Below are positions 19,081-29,410 of a stretch of 64,000 nt of DNA, one piece after another. The notes beneath the pieces are model-generated. The model searched no databases, was not told the origin of the DNA, and worked only from the letters and a program-made list of their open reading frames with translations. A program made the translations under genes and the position numbers. Location of the stretch: positions 744,001 through 808,000 of the forward strand of contig NZ_CP051157.1 of the NCBI RefSeq assembly GCF_012277315.1, written 5' to 3'. Numbering within the stretch: position 1 is the stretch's first letter; every line of letters starts with the position of its first letter. Source of the DNA: Wolbachia endosymbiont of Ctenocephalides felis wCfeJ. GTDB taxonomy: Bacteria; Pseudomonadota; Alphaproteobacteria; Rickettsiales; Anaplasmataceae.

Positions 19081-19797
19081 TCACTCATTTGCAATACCAG
19101 TTTTTTCCATTGCTAATTTACTACTTTTTTCTTCGATAGTTTTCTCTAAATTCTTTAAGAATTCATCCTTGCTCAACCCAGGATATATTGGAGGTAGTAT
19201 TTCTATTATTGCCTTTCCAGAATTTTTCCTCATGGAAAGCATGCTCTTTGGCCAAAATAAACCTGTATTTAAAGCAACTGGTAATACAGGAACAGATAAT
19301 ACGCTATATAAAGCAGCAACACCTGGTTGGTATTTCGTTTTTTGTCCTGCGACTGTTCTAGTACCTTCAGGAAATATGATTATATTCCTGTTTTCTTTTA
19401 TACGTATCTTAGCTAGCTTAACAATATAGCGTATAGAGCTAACACCATCCAAGCGGTTAATAAAAATCATCCTAAGTGCCATGAGGTGCAAACCAATAAA
19501 TGGAATCCACTTCAGTTCACGTTTTAAAATAAAAACTGCATTTCTAAATAAAAGTACAAAAATAAATGTTTCAAAAGGAGATTGGTGTTTAGAGGCTATT
19601 ATAAAGGGTTGCTTTGGAATGTTTTCCGTTCCTCTAATTTCATATTCAACACCGCATAATAAACGAAGCATAAGTAATACAACCTTTACTGAGGAGGCAA
19701 GGAAAATAGTTACTATATGTGCGGGAAAGAAGAGTATAGGAAGAGTAACTAAGGTATAAAGTACTTCCCACAATATAAAAAAGAAATTAAATAACAA
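19081..19797 (-). CDS. plsC: 1-acyl-sn-glycerol-3-phosphate acyltransferase
   Basis: The enzyme makes phosphatidic acid by acylating lysophosphatidate at the inner membrane. The protein has hydrophobic N-terminal segments, the acyltransferase block KHQSPFETF (an HX4E form where HX4D is more common), FINRLDG and the substrate-binding FPEGTRT. Length is 238 residues. The HX4E form is seen in other alphaproteobacterial members, so I do not read it as loss of function. Confidence 0.9.
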   Translation of the reverse strand: MLFNFFFILWEVLYTLVTLPILFFPAHIVTIFLASSVKVVLLMLRLLCGVEYEIRGTENIPKQPFIIASKHQSPFETFIFVLLFRNAVFILKRELKWIPFIGLHLMALRMIFINRLDGVSSIRYIVKLAKIRIKENRNIIIFPEGTRTVAGQKTKYQPGVAALYSVLSVPVLPVALNTGLFWPKSMLSMRKNSGKAIIEILPPIYPGLSKDEFLKNLEKTIEEKSSKLAMEKTGIANE

Positions 19798-19863
19798 ACC
19801 TAAACCACAAACTCAGATGAATTTATTTGAGTTTAACTCTGTTACAAATTAAAAACAATAAGT

Positions 19864-20850
19864 TTAACTATTGATTACTTGAGTAATAGGGTGCGAATCA
19901 ACTAATTTGTCCTTCAATTTCTTATTAGCAATGTGAGTATATATTTGCGTCGTAGAAAGGTTAGTATGACCAAGAACTCTCTGTATCAGGACAATACTTG
20001 CTCCACTATCTAGTAGATGAGTAGCAAAAGAATGTCTAATTACATGTGGAGAGATTTTGCCTTCATCGATATTACATTTTCTTGCCAATTCCTTAATTAA
20101 TTGACCAATTCTTTGCCTTGTGATTGGCTTATCAGGCCTATTACCTGGGAATAACCAATCGGACTCTTTCCCTTCAGGAATTAGGTTGCCACGAACTGAT
20201 AAATAATTTTTAAGACTTTGTAGTGCTTGCTCATTAAAAAGGATTTGCCTTTCTTTACCACTTTTTCCCCTTATGATTATATAACATCCTTTGTCATTAC
20301 TGTTTACTAAATGCAACACCTCACATAACTTCATATTAATCAGTTCAGAAATACGCATACCAGAAGAGTAAAGGATGTCTAAAATGGCGCATAGTCTTCT
20401 ATTGTTTATTTCTTTGTTTGATTCGCTTGCTAATTTTCTGACTGTCTCTATTAACAAAAGCATTTCTTCAGCACTCAAATATTTTGGTAGAGGACGAGAA
20501 ACTTTTGGATTTTTTAATTCATCATCATTAGATGGAGCAGGATTGAAATCTATTATTCCATCATTAAAGAGGCACTTATAAAAATTTTTCACAGCAGATA
20601 TTTTTCTTGATACAGAACTACTTTTATATTTCTTTTGTGCATTTAAAAATTTCACATAATCTTTAATATTAGTTTTGCTCGCACTAACTAAAGTAACACC
20701 ACTTTTCAATAAAAAATCTTCAAGTTGATATAAATCCGAACGGTAACTTTCTAAAGTATTTTGCGTAGCAGACCTTTCTGACACCAAGGTATCTATATAA
20801 TATGTTATATAAAGGTTTTCTTTTTTGTTCTGTAACTGATTACTTTTCAT
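19864..20850 (-). CDS. xerD: Tyrosine recombinase XerD-like
   Basis: The protein has an N-terminal SAM-like core-binding domain and a C-terminal catalytic domain with all key residues: arginine in SSGMRISELI, lysine in GKSGKERQ, HVIRHSFATHLL, LGHTN and the tyrosine in TTQIYTHI. At 328 residues it matches XerC/XerD, which resolve chromosome dimers at dif. The C-terminal tail after YTHIANKKLKD is closer to XerD, but the choice between C and D is not certain. Confidence 0.85.
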   Translation of the reverse strand: MKSNQLQNKKENLYITYYIDTLVSERSATQNTLESYRSDLYQLEDFLLKSGVTLVSASKTNIKDYVKFLNAQKKYKSSSVSRKISAVKNFYKCLFNDGIIDFNPAPSNDDELKNPKVSRPLPKYLSAEEMLLLIETVRKLASESNKEINNRRLCAILDILYSSGMRISELINMKLCEVLHLVNSNDKGCYIIIRGKSGKERQILFNEQALQSLKNYLSVRGNLIPEGKESDWLFPGNRPDKPITRQRIGQLIKELARKCNIDEGKISPHVIRHSFATHLLDSGASIVLIQRVLGHTNLSTTQIYTHIANKKLKDKLVDSHPITQVINS

Positions 20851-21214
20851 TATTAACTCCTATATTTATTTCTTTGACTACAGTTTGGTTGGGAATATTA
20901 CTTGTGCTTCTTATGAAAAAATATGAGATAAATAAAATACTTACCAATATTATAATAAGTACAATAAATTTTCGTCTTAATTTTTTCTTTAGATTTGACC
21001 TTACTTTTACCATGGTTAAATTATAACATTAAATTCACAGAAAGTCCTCTACAAACTACTATAATATCCTACTTCTTAGTCGTATCTAATTATATCTATT
21101 ATAATATAATGGTTTTCTATAGAACTAACACAACCAAGAGGTAACTCATGTATTAGTATCACAGATGTTAAGAAATTCTTAACATCTACACAATCGCTTT
21201 TGTAAAAGAGGGAA
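20851..21214. other. Intergenic region, no gene seen
   Basis: This AT-rich gap between xerD and hda has only short frames without family features. I see no clear promoter pair, RNA gene or repeat of the families found elsewhere in the window. Confidence 0.5.
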
Positions 21215-21850
21215 TCACGTGGTATCTTTTCTTAACAAAGTGTTGATAAAAGGAATGGTGATATTCGATCCCATAGATTCATTATCTATTTTCTCTATAA
21301 TTTTATTAACACTGCAAAAAGAACGTTCTATTCTTGCCAAGATATAATCAATCACTCTTAAATTAACCCGTAACTGTTTATCTGAAAATCGTTTTATCAA
21401 CATAATTCGTAATAATTCTTCACTTGCAGGTGGGATCTTTACGTTGGTAGTTGATAATATGCGAGAACTTAAATCTTTTAACCTAAAATTAAGCCTTTTT
21501 GGTGAAGTTGAAGAAGTAATTAGCAATCTCTTGTCATTTTCTCTCATGTAGTTGTAACAATGTAATAACATTGCTTCGTCTTGAATATTTTGTATGTCTT
21601 CTAGAATAAAAGCGTCGCTATATCTCATCTCACTTACAAAATTGTTCACATTGATAAAAATAGCGTTGTTTACCGATTGCCAAATGTGAGTAAGATGAGT
21701 TTTACCAGAACCTTTGGGTCCAAAAAGAATCAAACATTTCCAAAACGGATCACCAATTACTGAGTTGTATACATGCTTATTTTCATCTAAAACAATAAAA
21801 TTTTGCTGACAATAATCAATCTGATTATTGTTAAATAAGTTCAACTGCAC
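21215..21850 (-). CDS. hda: DnaA-related regulatory protein Hda-like
   Basis: The protein is a short AAA+ ATPase related to DnaA domain III: Walker A in FGPKGSGKTHL, a sensor/Walker B region ILEDIQNI, and the arginine-rich KDLSSRILS segment. It lacks the DnaA DNA-binding domain. In alphaproteobacteria HdaA promotes hydrolysis of DnaA-ATP after initiation. Length 211 residues fits. The minus-strand gene perM begins upstream of a roughly 100-base gap on its 3' side. Confidence 0.85.
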   Translation of the reverse strand: MQLNLFNNNQIDYCQQNFIVLDENKHVYNSVIGDPFWKCLILFGPKGSGKTHLTHIWQSVNNAIFINVNNFVSEMRYSDAFILEDIQNIQDEAMLLHCYNYMRENDKRLLITSSTSPKRLNFRLKDLSSRILSTTNVKIPPASEELLRIMLIKRFSDKQLRVNLRVIDYILARIERSFCSVNKIIEKIDNESMGSNITIPFINTLLRKDTT

Positions 21851-21949
21851 GTTTGCATCCCTGACAGTGATTTTTATGTTAAAAATTACCTGTTCTTCGC
21901 GAGGTACTTTGTGGTCTACCCTTCATAACTAGTTATACAAAAAAACTTA

Positions 21950-23023
21950 CTAGCCCCTCTTATAAAACTCACTCTGAAGATATGCATCGACTGCATATCT
22001 TACTGATACATTAAAAACTGCTATTATTGGAATAAAAAGCAGTACACCTGTTAATCCAAAATATGAAGCACATGTAGCCATTCCAAGAATAATTACAGCC
22101 GGATGTATATGAACCTTCTTTCCTATTAACAAAGGAACCAGTATGTTTGCATCTATTAACTGCCCAGCACCAAACAATAGTAAAACAGCAGCGCTTTCAA
22201 ACCACCCGCTAAATTGAGCAATAGCGCTTAAAAACCCAATGGTAGTATATATTAATGGTCCTATATAAGGTATAAACGTTAACATTCCTGATAAAATTCC
22301 GATAGCAACAGAATGTTTCAATCCAATTATACCAAGGCCTACAGAGTAAAAGATCATCATAACAACGCATACATTTACCTGCCCTTTTAGATAATTAGAT
22401 ACGACGAAATCTACTTTTGAAAAATAATCTGTAACCTTTTCTCTATATGGAACAGGAATTAACTCACTAACTTTTGCTATAATCAGAGGCCAATCACGCA
22501 ATACGTAGAAAAATATTACTGGAGTGATTACCACTAATGATACTGTATGAATTAAGCTAAAGCTCGAGCTCAGCACCTGAATTATAAAGTCACCAGTAAT
22601 ATCAAAAGCATTTATGAAATAAGATATGTAATCGCTGTAGTTTTCTGCTAGGTTTTTAGATAAGTGGTCAAACAAACCATCTCCTGTTTTTATATTAAAA
22701 AACTCCAGTACAGATGGAATAATCTTAAGGTTTAATGAAGGTGCTTTACTGACTAAAAAATTCAATATCGAAGTAATTTGAACATATATTACAGGTAAAA
22801 TAAATGTAATAGCCAATACAAAAACCATCAGCAGCGCAAGTATTATAAAAATTACAGAGTATAGGCGCGGTATTTTATGCTTTTCAAAATTTACTACCAG
22901 TGGATTAAATAAGTATGCAACAATTATAGACATCAAACATGGAAAAATCATTGGGCGCACTAAGAATAATGTGCCAACTATAACAAGTAGTATAAGACAA
23001 ACTGTTACATGACGTTTTTGCAT
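21950..23023 (-). CDS. AI-2E transporter family (PerM-like) membrane protein
   Basis: The 357-residue protein has about seven to eight membrane segments, with family landmarks YLFNPLVVNFEKHKIPR near the N-terminus and a late YIGPLIYTTIGF and PLLIGKKVHIHPAVIILG. Members export small molecules or ions; the substrate in Rickettsiales is unknown. The gene lies upstream of hda on the same strand; pairing of a PerM-type gene with hda is common in alphaproteobacteria. Confidence 0.85.
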   Translation of the reverse strand: MQKRHVTVCLILLVIVGTLFLVRPMIFPCLMSIIVAYLFNPLVVNFEKHKIPRLYSVIFIILALLMVFVLAITFILPVIYVQITSILNFLVSKAPSLNLKIIPSVLEFFNIKTGDGLFDHLSKNLAENYSDYISYFINAFDITGDFIIQVLSSSFSLIHTVSLVVITPVIFFYVLRDWPLIIAKVSELIPVPYREKVTDYFSKVDFVVSNYLKGQVNVCVVMMIFYSVGLGIIGLKHSVAIGILSGMLTFIPYIGPLIYTTIGFLSAIAQFSGWFESAAVLLLFGAGQLIDANILVPLLIGKKVHIHPAVIILGMATCASYFGLTGVLLFIPIIAVFNVSVRYAVDAYLQSEFYKRG

Positions 23024-23357
23024 GCTTTTAGCATAGTCAATTTATTAAATAAAATACATAGTTTATTTTGCTTACATCAAAGGCATTTTGTAATTCACTA
23101 CGAGAGCGCCAACAAAATTTATAAACCCTCATTTGTTTTATTGATTCATAATCGGGTTAACTATAATGTTCCGGTAATAGCATTATCTGCTATTAATGAT
23201 AAAATAAATTAAAAGCAGTTATCTAAAATGATACTAAACCGAGAATATTCATGCAATATTTTGCTGAGTTAGGACATTTAGTCATAAATCCTATTAGTTT
23301 AGCAATTAGAGAAATGAGTATAGTTGCACAAAAGTTAAGTAGTCTTATAGAAACAAT
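23024..23357. other. Divergent intergenic region
   Basis: The gap separates perM (leftward) and the MFS gene (rightward). It must hold promoters for both, but I could not pick a convincing -35/-10 pair. Short frames in it have no family features. Confidence 0.45.
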
Positions 23358-24773
23358 ATGTCGACAGAACAAAATTTAGAATATTCTGTATATAAAAGAA
23401 TAGTTCCTTGGATAGTTGCATTTGCATTATTTATGGAAACTTTAGATGTTACTATTTTAAATAGTGCTATTCCTGTAATAGCTAGAAACTTAAATCAATA
23501 TCCTTTAAATCTTAAAGTTGCTCTAACAAGTTATCTTGTAAGTCTAGGAATTTTAATTCCAATCAGTGGATGGTTATCAGATAAATATGGTACAAAAAAA
23601 GTATTAATATTTGGTGTGGCTGTATTTGGTTTAGGTTCGTTTTTGTGTGGTATCTCACTTTCGTTAAAACAATTAGTAATATCAAGAATAATACAGGGTG
23701 CAGGAGGAGCTTTAATGATGCCAGTATGTAGGTTGATATTGATTAAATCCTATCCACCATCCCAGTTAATTAGTGTTACTAATTATTCCACTATTCCATC
23801 ACTTTTAGGGCCAGCATTAGGACCGACTATAGGTGGAATTATCGTAACTTGGTTGTCTTGGAGATGGATATTTTTTGTTAATATTCCTTTTTGTTTCATC
23901 TTATTATATTTAGTTTTTTGTTATGCCGATAATTCTAAAGAAAGCAATGTAAGAAAATTTGATATTATTGGGTTTATTCTTTTCGGTTCAGCTTTATCTA
24001 TAACTATTTTTACAATTGAAGCATTCACTGAATCATTTTTGGATCTATTGCACGGAATGTTTTTAGTTAGTATAGCTTTTGTTTTAATGGTTTTATATTT
24101 TTACTTTGAGAAAAAAGTAGCTGAACCATTTATTGGTAAAAAATTATTTGAATCAAGAACCTTTACAATTACTATTACAGGAAGTTTTTTTTCTAGGCTT
24201 GGAATTGGTGGCATTCCCTTTTTGATACCTATTTTATTACAAATTAATAATGGTTTTTCACCTATAACATCTGGTTTTTGTATTATATCCTATGCTGCAG
24301 CTATGGTAGTTGCTAAATTTTTTGTAAAAGAAATTTTAAGAAAAATAGGTTTTAGAAGTTCTTTAATTTTAAATACTGCTTTGCTAGGTGTAAGTATTAT
24401 CGGATTAATCTTGCTTATAGATAATACTAATTATTTTATAATTAGCTCTTTGGTTTTCTTACATGGGTTTTTTACATCTATTCAATATAGTTGTTTAAAT
24501 ATTCTTACTTATAGTGATTTAAAAGAGGAATTAGTTAGTAAGGGAACAAGTATAGGCAGTGCCATTCAGCAACTGTCAATGAGTTTTGGTGTTGCATTTA
24601 CAGTTGTTCTATTAAAAATAACAAAACGTAATAATCCACTCATTGGACATACTTCTTATGATTTAACCATTTTTATTTTGGCTATATGTTTACTATTAAC
24701 TTCATTAATTTTTACTGCACTTAATAGTAATGCAGGAGTAAAAGCTAGCAATCACAAATTTATAGAGAATTAA
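23358..24773 (+). CDS. MFS multidrug exporter, DHA2 (EmrB/QacA-like) family
   Basis: The 471-residue protein has about 14 hydrophobic segments. It shows the family's LDVTILNSAIPVIARNL in helix 1, the motif A region GWLSDKYGTKKVL, and motif C with GPALGPTIGG. Family members expel drugs or other amphipathic compounds with proton exchange. An EmrA-type partner is not adjacent; TolC is encoded at 27.6 kb but not in an operon with it. Third positions look particularly poor in C and G, and the 3' side is a degenerate gap, so lateral acquisition is possible. Confidence 0.9.
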   Translation: MSTEQNLEYSVYKRIVPWIVAFALFMETLDVTILNSAIPVIARNLNQYPLNLKVALTSYLVSLGILIPISGWLSDKYGTKKVLIFGVAVFGLGSFLCGISLSLKQLVISRIIQGAGGALMMPVCRLILIKSYPPSQLISVTNYSTIPSLLGPALGPTIGGIIVTWLSWRWIFFVNIPFCFILLYLVFCYADNSKESNVRKFDIIGFILFGSALSITIFTIEAFTESFLDLLHGMFLVSIAFVLMVLYFYFEKKVAEPFIGKKLFESRTFTITITGSFFSRLGIGGIPFLIPILLQINNGFSPITSGFCIISYAAAMVVAKFFVKEILRKIGFRSSLILNTALLGVSIIGLILLIDNTNYFIISSLVFLHGFFTSIQYSCLNILTYSDLKEELVSKGTSIGSAIQQLSMSFGVAFTVVLLKITKRNNPLIGHTSYDLTIFILAICLLLTSLIFTALNSNAGVKASNHKFIEN

Positions 24774-25351
24774 GGTACTGGAGCAAAAAATTTATGATAT
24801 AAAAAATTCTTTTTTAGAAGCAGCATTAAAATATCAAATAGTGTGCTTTAATATTAGTGTGTGTTTACAGAGTGTTACGGTAAAGATTTAATCCCAATAA
24901 TTCAGAAGCTGTGTGATTTATAGAAATTATTATAACTTATACCAATATTTGTTATTGGAAAAGTAAATAAAATACGTAGCAAACTCACTCAGAACTTCCA
25001 TTTGTAGGCAAAAGAACTCTTTTTCATTTGTTCTGTTACTAGTGAGAATTGGTATTACTTGTTGAATTAAGTCCTATCTTTTGCATCCAGTTAAAACAGC
25101 ATTTGCACAATTTAGTCTTTTGTAGATGAGTAATTCTCTAGGAATGATCCTATTGAATTCTATGATATTATTTTTGTGACATTGTTGTGTACGTCTAATA
25201 ATGGGGATGGCTGGGGTTGTTAAGTGAATTTTATGCCAATTGGTTACTTTAGTTCCCATAAGCCTATGTTTGCACAGTTGGCTAGTCAAATAATAACTAT
25301 GCAAAAAATTTAATAGAATATATAATCTATAAATAATTTTTGAGGTAGCTT
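24774..25351. other. Degenerate intergenic region with dispersed repeat copy 2
   Basis: About 24985-25065 is the inverted partner of the 401-475 repeat (TAGGCAAAAGAACT, then TTTTTCATTTGTTCT and TTGGTATTA). A 76-codon minus-strand frame at 25074-25304 has no recognisable domain. I read the region as an insertion-sequence relic or gene graveyard next to the exporter. Confidence 0.45.
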
Positions 25352-26059
25352 ATGAAGCTAGGCGTTAACATTGACCATGTTGCAACCCTCCGTAATGCAC
25401 GCAAAACTTCTTATCCAGATCCATTAAAAGCGGCAGAAATAGCTATTGACGCTGGAGCAGATTTCATCACTGTACACTTGCGAGAGGATAGAAGACATAT
25501 TAGAGATGAAGACGTGTTTAACCTGAAAAAAAACATCAAGACTGAGCTGAACCTTGAAATTGCAGCTACGGAAGAGATGCTTGAAATAGCAAAAAAGGTA
25601 AAACCCTACTCGATTTGTATAGTACCAGAAAAAAGAGAAGAATTAACAACAGAAGGTGGCCTAGATATAACTAACATGTGCAACACACTTGCTAATATAA
25701 TAGAAGAAATGTACGACGTTGGTATAAAGGTCTCACTGTTTATCAACCCGAATATCGATCAGCTAAAACATCTTGAGAAGTTAAAGCGAAAACCTGACAT
25801 AATAGAAATTCATACAGGGGGCTACTGCGATAATCCATCAGAAGAAAAATTTAAATTAATTACTAATGCTGCAGAATATATAAATAAGCTAAAAATGGAA
25901 TGCCACGCAGGACATGGCATAACTTGCACACATGCTAAAAGGATAAAAGAAATACCTCACATTTCAGCTCTTAATATAGGTCACTCTTTAGTTAGCGAGG
26001 CTATATTTTACGGCTTGCACAGCGTAGTAAAAACGATGAAAATGACAGTATCTAGCTAG
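25352..26059 (+). CDS. pdxJ: Pyridoxine 5'-phosphate synthase
   Basis: PdxJ makes pyridoxine phosphate in the DXP-dependent vitamin B6 pathway. The protein begins [16 protein letters not shown], the family signature, and has [16 protein letters not shown], the [16 protein letters not shown] segment and CHAGHGI near the end. Length 235 residues. GAGG precedes the ATG. It converges with the HU-like gene, with an 8-base overlap of the 3' ends. Confidence 0.95.
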   Translation: MKLGVNIDHVATLRNARKTSYPDPLKAAEIAIDAGADFITVHLREDRRHIRDEDVFNLKKNIKTELNLEIAATEEMLEIAKKVKPYSICIVPEKREELTTEGGLDITNMCNTLANIIEEMYDVGIKVSLFINPNIDQLKHLEKLKRKPDIIEIHTGGYCDNPSEEKFKLITNAAEYINKLKMECHAGHGITCTHAKRIKEIPHISALNIGHSLVSEAIFYGLHSVVKTMKMTVSS

Positions 26060-26363
26060 CTACTGCTTTTTCCTTCTCATTTAAAATACTTAAAAGAGTT
26101 TGACTCGCTTTAAATCTCACTCTTGTCTTTTTAGGCACAGTCATAATCTCACCATTTTGAGGGTTGCGGCACTGCTTCTCCTGGCTTATAGCAGTAGATA
26201 GTGTGCCTACTCCGTGCAGACGTATTTCACCTCTGCTATTTAGCTCACCTTTTATTATTTTCATAAATGCATCATGAATCTTGCCCAAATCAGACTTGGT
26301 TATATCTATGCTCTGAATAGAACAATCTTCTTTTAATTGTTTTACTATATCTTCTTTACTCAT
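26052..26363 (-). CDS. HU/IHF-family DNA-binding protein
   Basis: The 103-residue protein has the HU fold pattern: an N-terminal two-helix dimerisation region, then [13 protein letters not shown] and the DNA-binding arm with [22 protein letters not shown]. Such proteins bend and compact DNA. HU and IHF subunits cannot be told apart with confidence here. It overlaps the pdxJ 3' end on the opposite strand. Confidence 0.88.
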   Translation of the reverse strand: MSKEDIVKQLKEDCSIQSIDITKSDLGKIHDAFMKIIKGELNSRGEIRLHGVGTLSTAISQEKQCRNPQNGEIMTVPKKTRVRFKASQTLLSILNEKEKAVAS

Positions 26364-26509
26364 AAATTACCTTAAATATTGAAAAAATTACTCAAACAGC
26401 ATATTCAGTTCGTACTGATAGTCAACTAAATTTATCGCGAAAATAGGATATATCATACATTTTTTTTAATATTTGTATAATACTTACAAAAATCACCACC
26501 AAAAAACAA

Positions 26510-26962
26510 CTACCTTTTGGAAAATTGGCATTTTTTACGAGCTTTGTGTTGACCATACTTTTTACGTTCAACAACACGCGAATCTCGCGTTAAGAAGCCC
26601 TTTTTACGTAATATGGAATGTAAGTCCTGGCTTATTTTACTTAAAGCCCTGCTTATCCCATGAGCTAAAGCACCTGCTTGACCAGATAACCCTCCACCTT
26701 TTACAGTCGCGAATATATCATACTTATCTAGCATGGATGTTACAATAAATGGCATTTTTACTGTTTGGCATACTGACTCTCTCTTAAAATAAGAGAGTAG
26801 CTCGTCTTTCTGATTAACGCTAAATTTTCCACTTCCCGGTTTTATCCATACTCTTGCTACGGATTCCTTTCTTCGTCCTGTAGCATATAAGCGACCTAGT
26901 GAATCAATTATCGGCTTAACTACTTTCTCCGATTGATCTATTATATAACCTTCCATCTTCAC
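26510..26962 (-). CDS. rpsI: 30S ribosomal protein S9
   Basis: The protein carries the S9 pattern YATGRRKESVARVWI near residue 26, GGGLSGQAGALAHGISRAL in the middle and the basic tail with TRDSRVVERKKYGQHKARK. It has a slightly long N-terminal extension. rplM lies 4 bases upstream, the standard L13-S9 operon. Confidence 0.96.
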   Translation of the reverse strand: MKMEGYIIDQSEKVVKPIIDSLGRLYATGRRKESVARVWIKPGSGKFSVNQKDELLSYFKRESVCQTVKMPFIVTSMLDKYDIFATVKGGGLSGQAGALAHGISRALSKISQDLHSILRKKGFLTRDSRVVERKKYGQHKARKKCQFSKR

Positions 26963-26966
26963 TCCA

Positions 26967-27428
26967 TTATTTTTTATTTTTACGATTCAAAGAAGAAAAA
27001 TTTATCTTTTCAGGTTGCTGTCCCTGATGCTTATGCTCTGGACCAGAATAGACATATAAATTTCCAAAACGTTTGCGTGCCATAGGGCCATCATCAAGCA
27101 TCCTTTTTACTGCCATTTCTATTACACGCTCAGGAAATTTGCCATTCAGAATATTGTCTGGAGTAGTTTTTTTTAAACCACCAGGGTAGCCTGTATGCTT
27201 ATAATAAATTTTCTCTTTAAGTTTCTTTCCAGTAAAACACACCTTCTCTGCGTTGATAATAATTACATTATCACCACAATCCATATGCGGTGTATATTCA
27301 GGTTTATGTTTTCCACGTAGTAATGTTGCTACAAACGCTGCAAGCCTTCCTACCACTAATCCTTCTGCATCTATAACAAACCACTTTTTATTGATTTGTT
27401 TTTCTTTTAAAAAAAAAGTTTTCATCAT
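26967..27428 (-). CDS. rplM: 50S ribosomal protein L13
   Basis: The protein shows [43 protein letters not shown] and [18 protein letters not shown], which are L13 signatures. It assembles early in the large subunit. The downstream rpsI starts after 4 bases. It is divergent from tolC, with about 120 bases between starts that must hold both promoters. Confidence 0.96.
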   Translation of the reverse strand: MMKTFFLKEKQINKKWFVIDAEGLVVGRLAAFVATLLRGKHKPEYTPHMDCGDNVIIINAEKVCFTGKKLKEKIYYKHTGYPGGLKKTTPDNILNGKFPERVIEMAVKRMLDDGPMARKRFGNLYVYSGPEHKHQGQQPEKINFSSLNRKNKK

Positions 27429-27555
27429 TTTAATTACACAACAGTAACTTATGATACACTCAGTTTCTAAATAGTGTCAACAATATTAGCTATTGATTAT
27501 CAAAGCAATTTGTGCTAATGATTTAGCTGCACAACCCAATATACATAGGAGTAGA

Positions 27556-28791
27556 ATGTTTCGGTTGATTATTACGCTTGCGGTTATTTTTAGCACTATA
27601 AGTTGCTATGCAATCGATCTTGAAGAAGCTATAAATAAAGCCATAAAAAATAGTTCAAAACTAAAATCTCAATTCTACCAATATAAAAGTGCAGAAAAAC
27701 GCTTAAAATCTTTTGGATTAGCTGGGTTTTTGCCGGATATCAATTTGCGGTATGAATTTAATGAAAGGTTTAGTTTTAGGGGTAATGCAGGTGTTGGACT
27801 TAAAAAGGACCTAATATTAAATCAAAGGCTACTGGATGGAGGTGGTACTTTTGCTACATTCAACCAATCAAGTCATCTTCTCAAGGCAGAAAAAATGCGG
27901 TTTCAACAATCGAAACAAGAGATTGCGCTCAATGCCGTAAAAGTATATGTTAATGTTCTTAGGAGGACAGAAATATTAAAATTGAGGGAGCACAAAGAAC
28001 GTGTCTCCTTGGAGCACTTATCAGCAATGAAAAAACGTCTTTCCCTTGGAGAGGTAACCAACGCTGAAGTTTTACTGGCAAAAGCAAAATTTTCATCTTC
28101 AGTGTCAGAAAGGGTTGATGCTGAGGGCAAATTAAAATTGGCAAATATCGCTTATTTTCACTTAATTGGTGAAGACCCTGATGAACTCTCTGAAGTTAAT
28201 GATAAATTACCTGCCGTGCCAGAATTAAACGAATGTTTACAGTTGGCAAAAACCAGCAATTTGTCTCTAAAAGCAGCAGTTTATCAAAAAAGAGCAGATA
28301 ATATGGCAATAATCTCTGAAGCTTCCAAGTGGCTGCCTTCTTTGAATCTCAGGGCAAGCAAAAGTTTAGGTGAAAACGTTAGTTTAAACACGCTTTTAGA
28401 TAATACCCATATTATTTTTATTTTTGACATTCCAATTTTTAAAAACGGAATCAATGCTTTTGGTATCAGTAAAGCTAAAATGGATGCAAAAAAATCTACT
28501 TATGATTATTATGAAGCAGTGAAAAATATAGAAAAAGAGGTTGTGAACGCTTGGAATAATGTGTTAACAGCAAAAGCCATCATTAAAGCAAGTCAAGAAG
28601 CTGAAAAAGCAGCAGCTCTAGCTTTAGAAGGAGTTGAGCAGGAAGTCAACTTAAATTTAAAGAGCACAACTGAACTTTTGGACACTGAGGATGCATTATT
28701 TAAGGCACGTTCAGATTTAGTTGAAGCGAAAAGTAATTATATAACCAGTGTTTATGAGTTGCTTTTTACGATAAACAGTATAAATTTCTAA
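27556..28791 (+). CDS. tolC: TolC-family outer membrane channel
   Basis: The protein has a signal peptide (MFRLIITLAVIFSTISCYA), two copies of the outer-membrane efflux repeat with long helices, and typical LPDINLRYEFNERF and LPSLNLRASKSL strand starts. TolC forms the outer-membrane exit of type I secretion and RND/MFS pumps. I chose ATG 27556, which has AGGAG upstream; a TTG 21 codons earlier would bury the signal peptide. popZ follows after 19 bases. Confidence 0.9.
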   Translation: MFRLIITLAVIFSTISCYAIDLEEAINKAIKNSSKLKSQFYQYKSAEKRLKSFGLAGFLPDINLRYEFNERFSFRGNAGVGLKKDLILNQRLLDGGGTFATFNQSSHLLKAEKMRFQQSKQEIALNAVKVYVNVLRRTEILKLREHKERVSLEHLSAMKKRLSLGEVTNAEVLLAKAKFSSSVSERVDAEGKLKLANIAYFHLIGEDPDELSEVNDKLPAVPELNECLQLAKTSNLSLKAAVYQKRADNMAIISEASKWLPSLNLRASKSLGENVSLNTLLDNTHIIFIFDIPIFKNGINAFGISKAKMDAKKSTYDYYEAVKNIEKEVVNAWNNVLTAKAIIKASQEAEKAAALALEGVEQEVNLNLKSTTELLDTEDALFKARSDLVEAKSNYITSVYELLFTINSINF

Positions 28792-28810
28792 GTTTAATGG
28801 TATTAGCGTT

Positions 28811-29392
28811 ATGAATGATGAACAAAACAACCAGTCTGTAAAAGATATTCTGGAAGACATAAAAAAAGCTATATCTGGCAAAAATGCAAATGATGACAAA
28901 GTGAAAGCAGATGAGAAAGAAGATGACGACGTGTTGTACCTTGAAGAGAAATATTTGGAAGACTTAGAAGAAGATAGTGGAGGGGAGGATAATGAAAAAC
29001 AAGATATCAGCGATGATGACCATGGCGAGGAAATGGTCTTCGATGATAACAGAGTCAGCAGTGATGACAACTATTTAGAGGAGGAAGAAAAAGGTGTTCG
29101 TCTGCAATACAATACCCCAACTAGTAATAACAAAGCGGATAACAGTGATTCACAAGCGCAAAATAACGATCATTTAGTTTTAAAAGAAAATATGAAAGAA
29201 ATCAAAGAACTGCTTGAAAAGATGCAGAACGAATTACAGTACAAGCAGCAAAAAAAGGTAAGTCTTACTGTTGAAGAATTAGTTACCTCTCTTTTAAAAC
29301 CTCAGTTGTCGGAGTGGTTGAATAAGTACTTGCATACACTAGTGAAAGAAGCAGTTGAGAAAGAACTAAAAGATATAATCAATAGTAAGTGA
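28811..29392 (+). CDS. PopZ-like polar organizing protein (DUF2497)
   Basis: The protein matches the PopZ layout: an N-terminal helix (SVKDILEDIKKAISGK), a long acidic low-complexity middle (about residues 40-95), and a C-terminal helical block LTVEELVTSLLKPQLSEWL followed by NKYLHTLVKEAVEKEL. In Caulobacter PopZ makes a polar matrix that anchors the chromosome origin. Function in Wolbachia is inferred from family only. It lies in a tolC-popZ-rlmE run. Confidence 0.82.
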   Translation: MNDEQNNQSVKDILEDIKKAISGKNANDDKVKADEKEDDDVLYLEEKYLEDLEEDSGGEDNEKQDISDDDHGEEMVFDDNRVSSDDNYLEEEEKGVRLQYNTPTSNNKADNSDSQAQNNDHLVLKENMKEIKELLEKMQNELQYKQQKKVSLTVEELVTSLLKPQLSEWLNKYLHTLVKEAVEKELKDIINSK

Positions 29393-29410
29393 TTTTTATA
29401 GGTATTAACA

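Noticed and set aside
20802..21026. 74-codon plus-strand frame before hda
   Set aside because: It overlaps the xerD 5' end, has low-complexity AT-rich codons and no ribosome site or domain.
25074..25304. 76-codon minus-strand frame in the gap after the MFS gene
   Set aside because: No domain, poor ribosome site and degenerate surroundings; most likely part of a relic.
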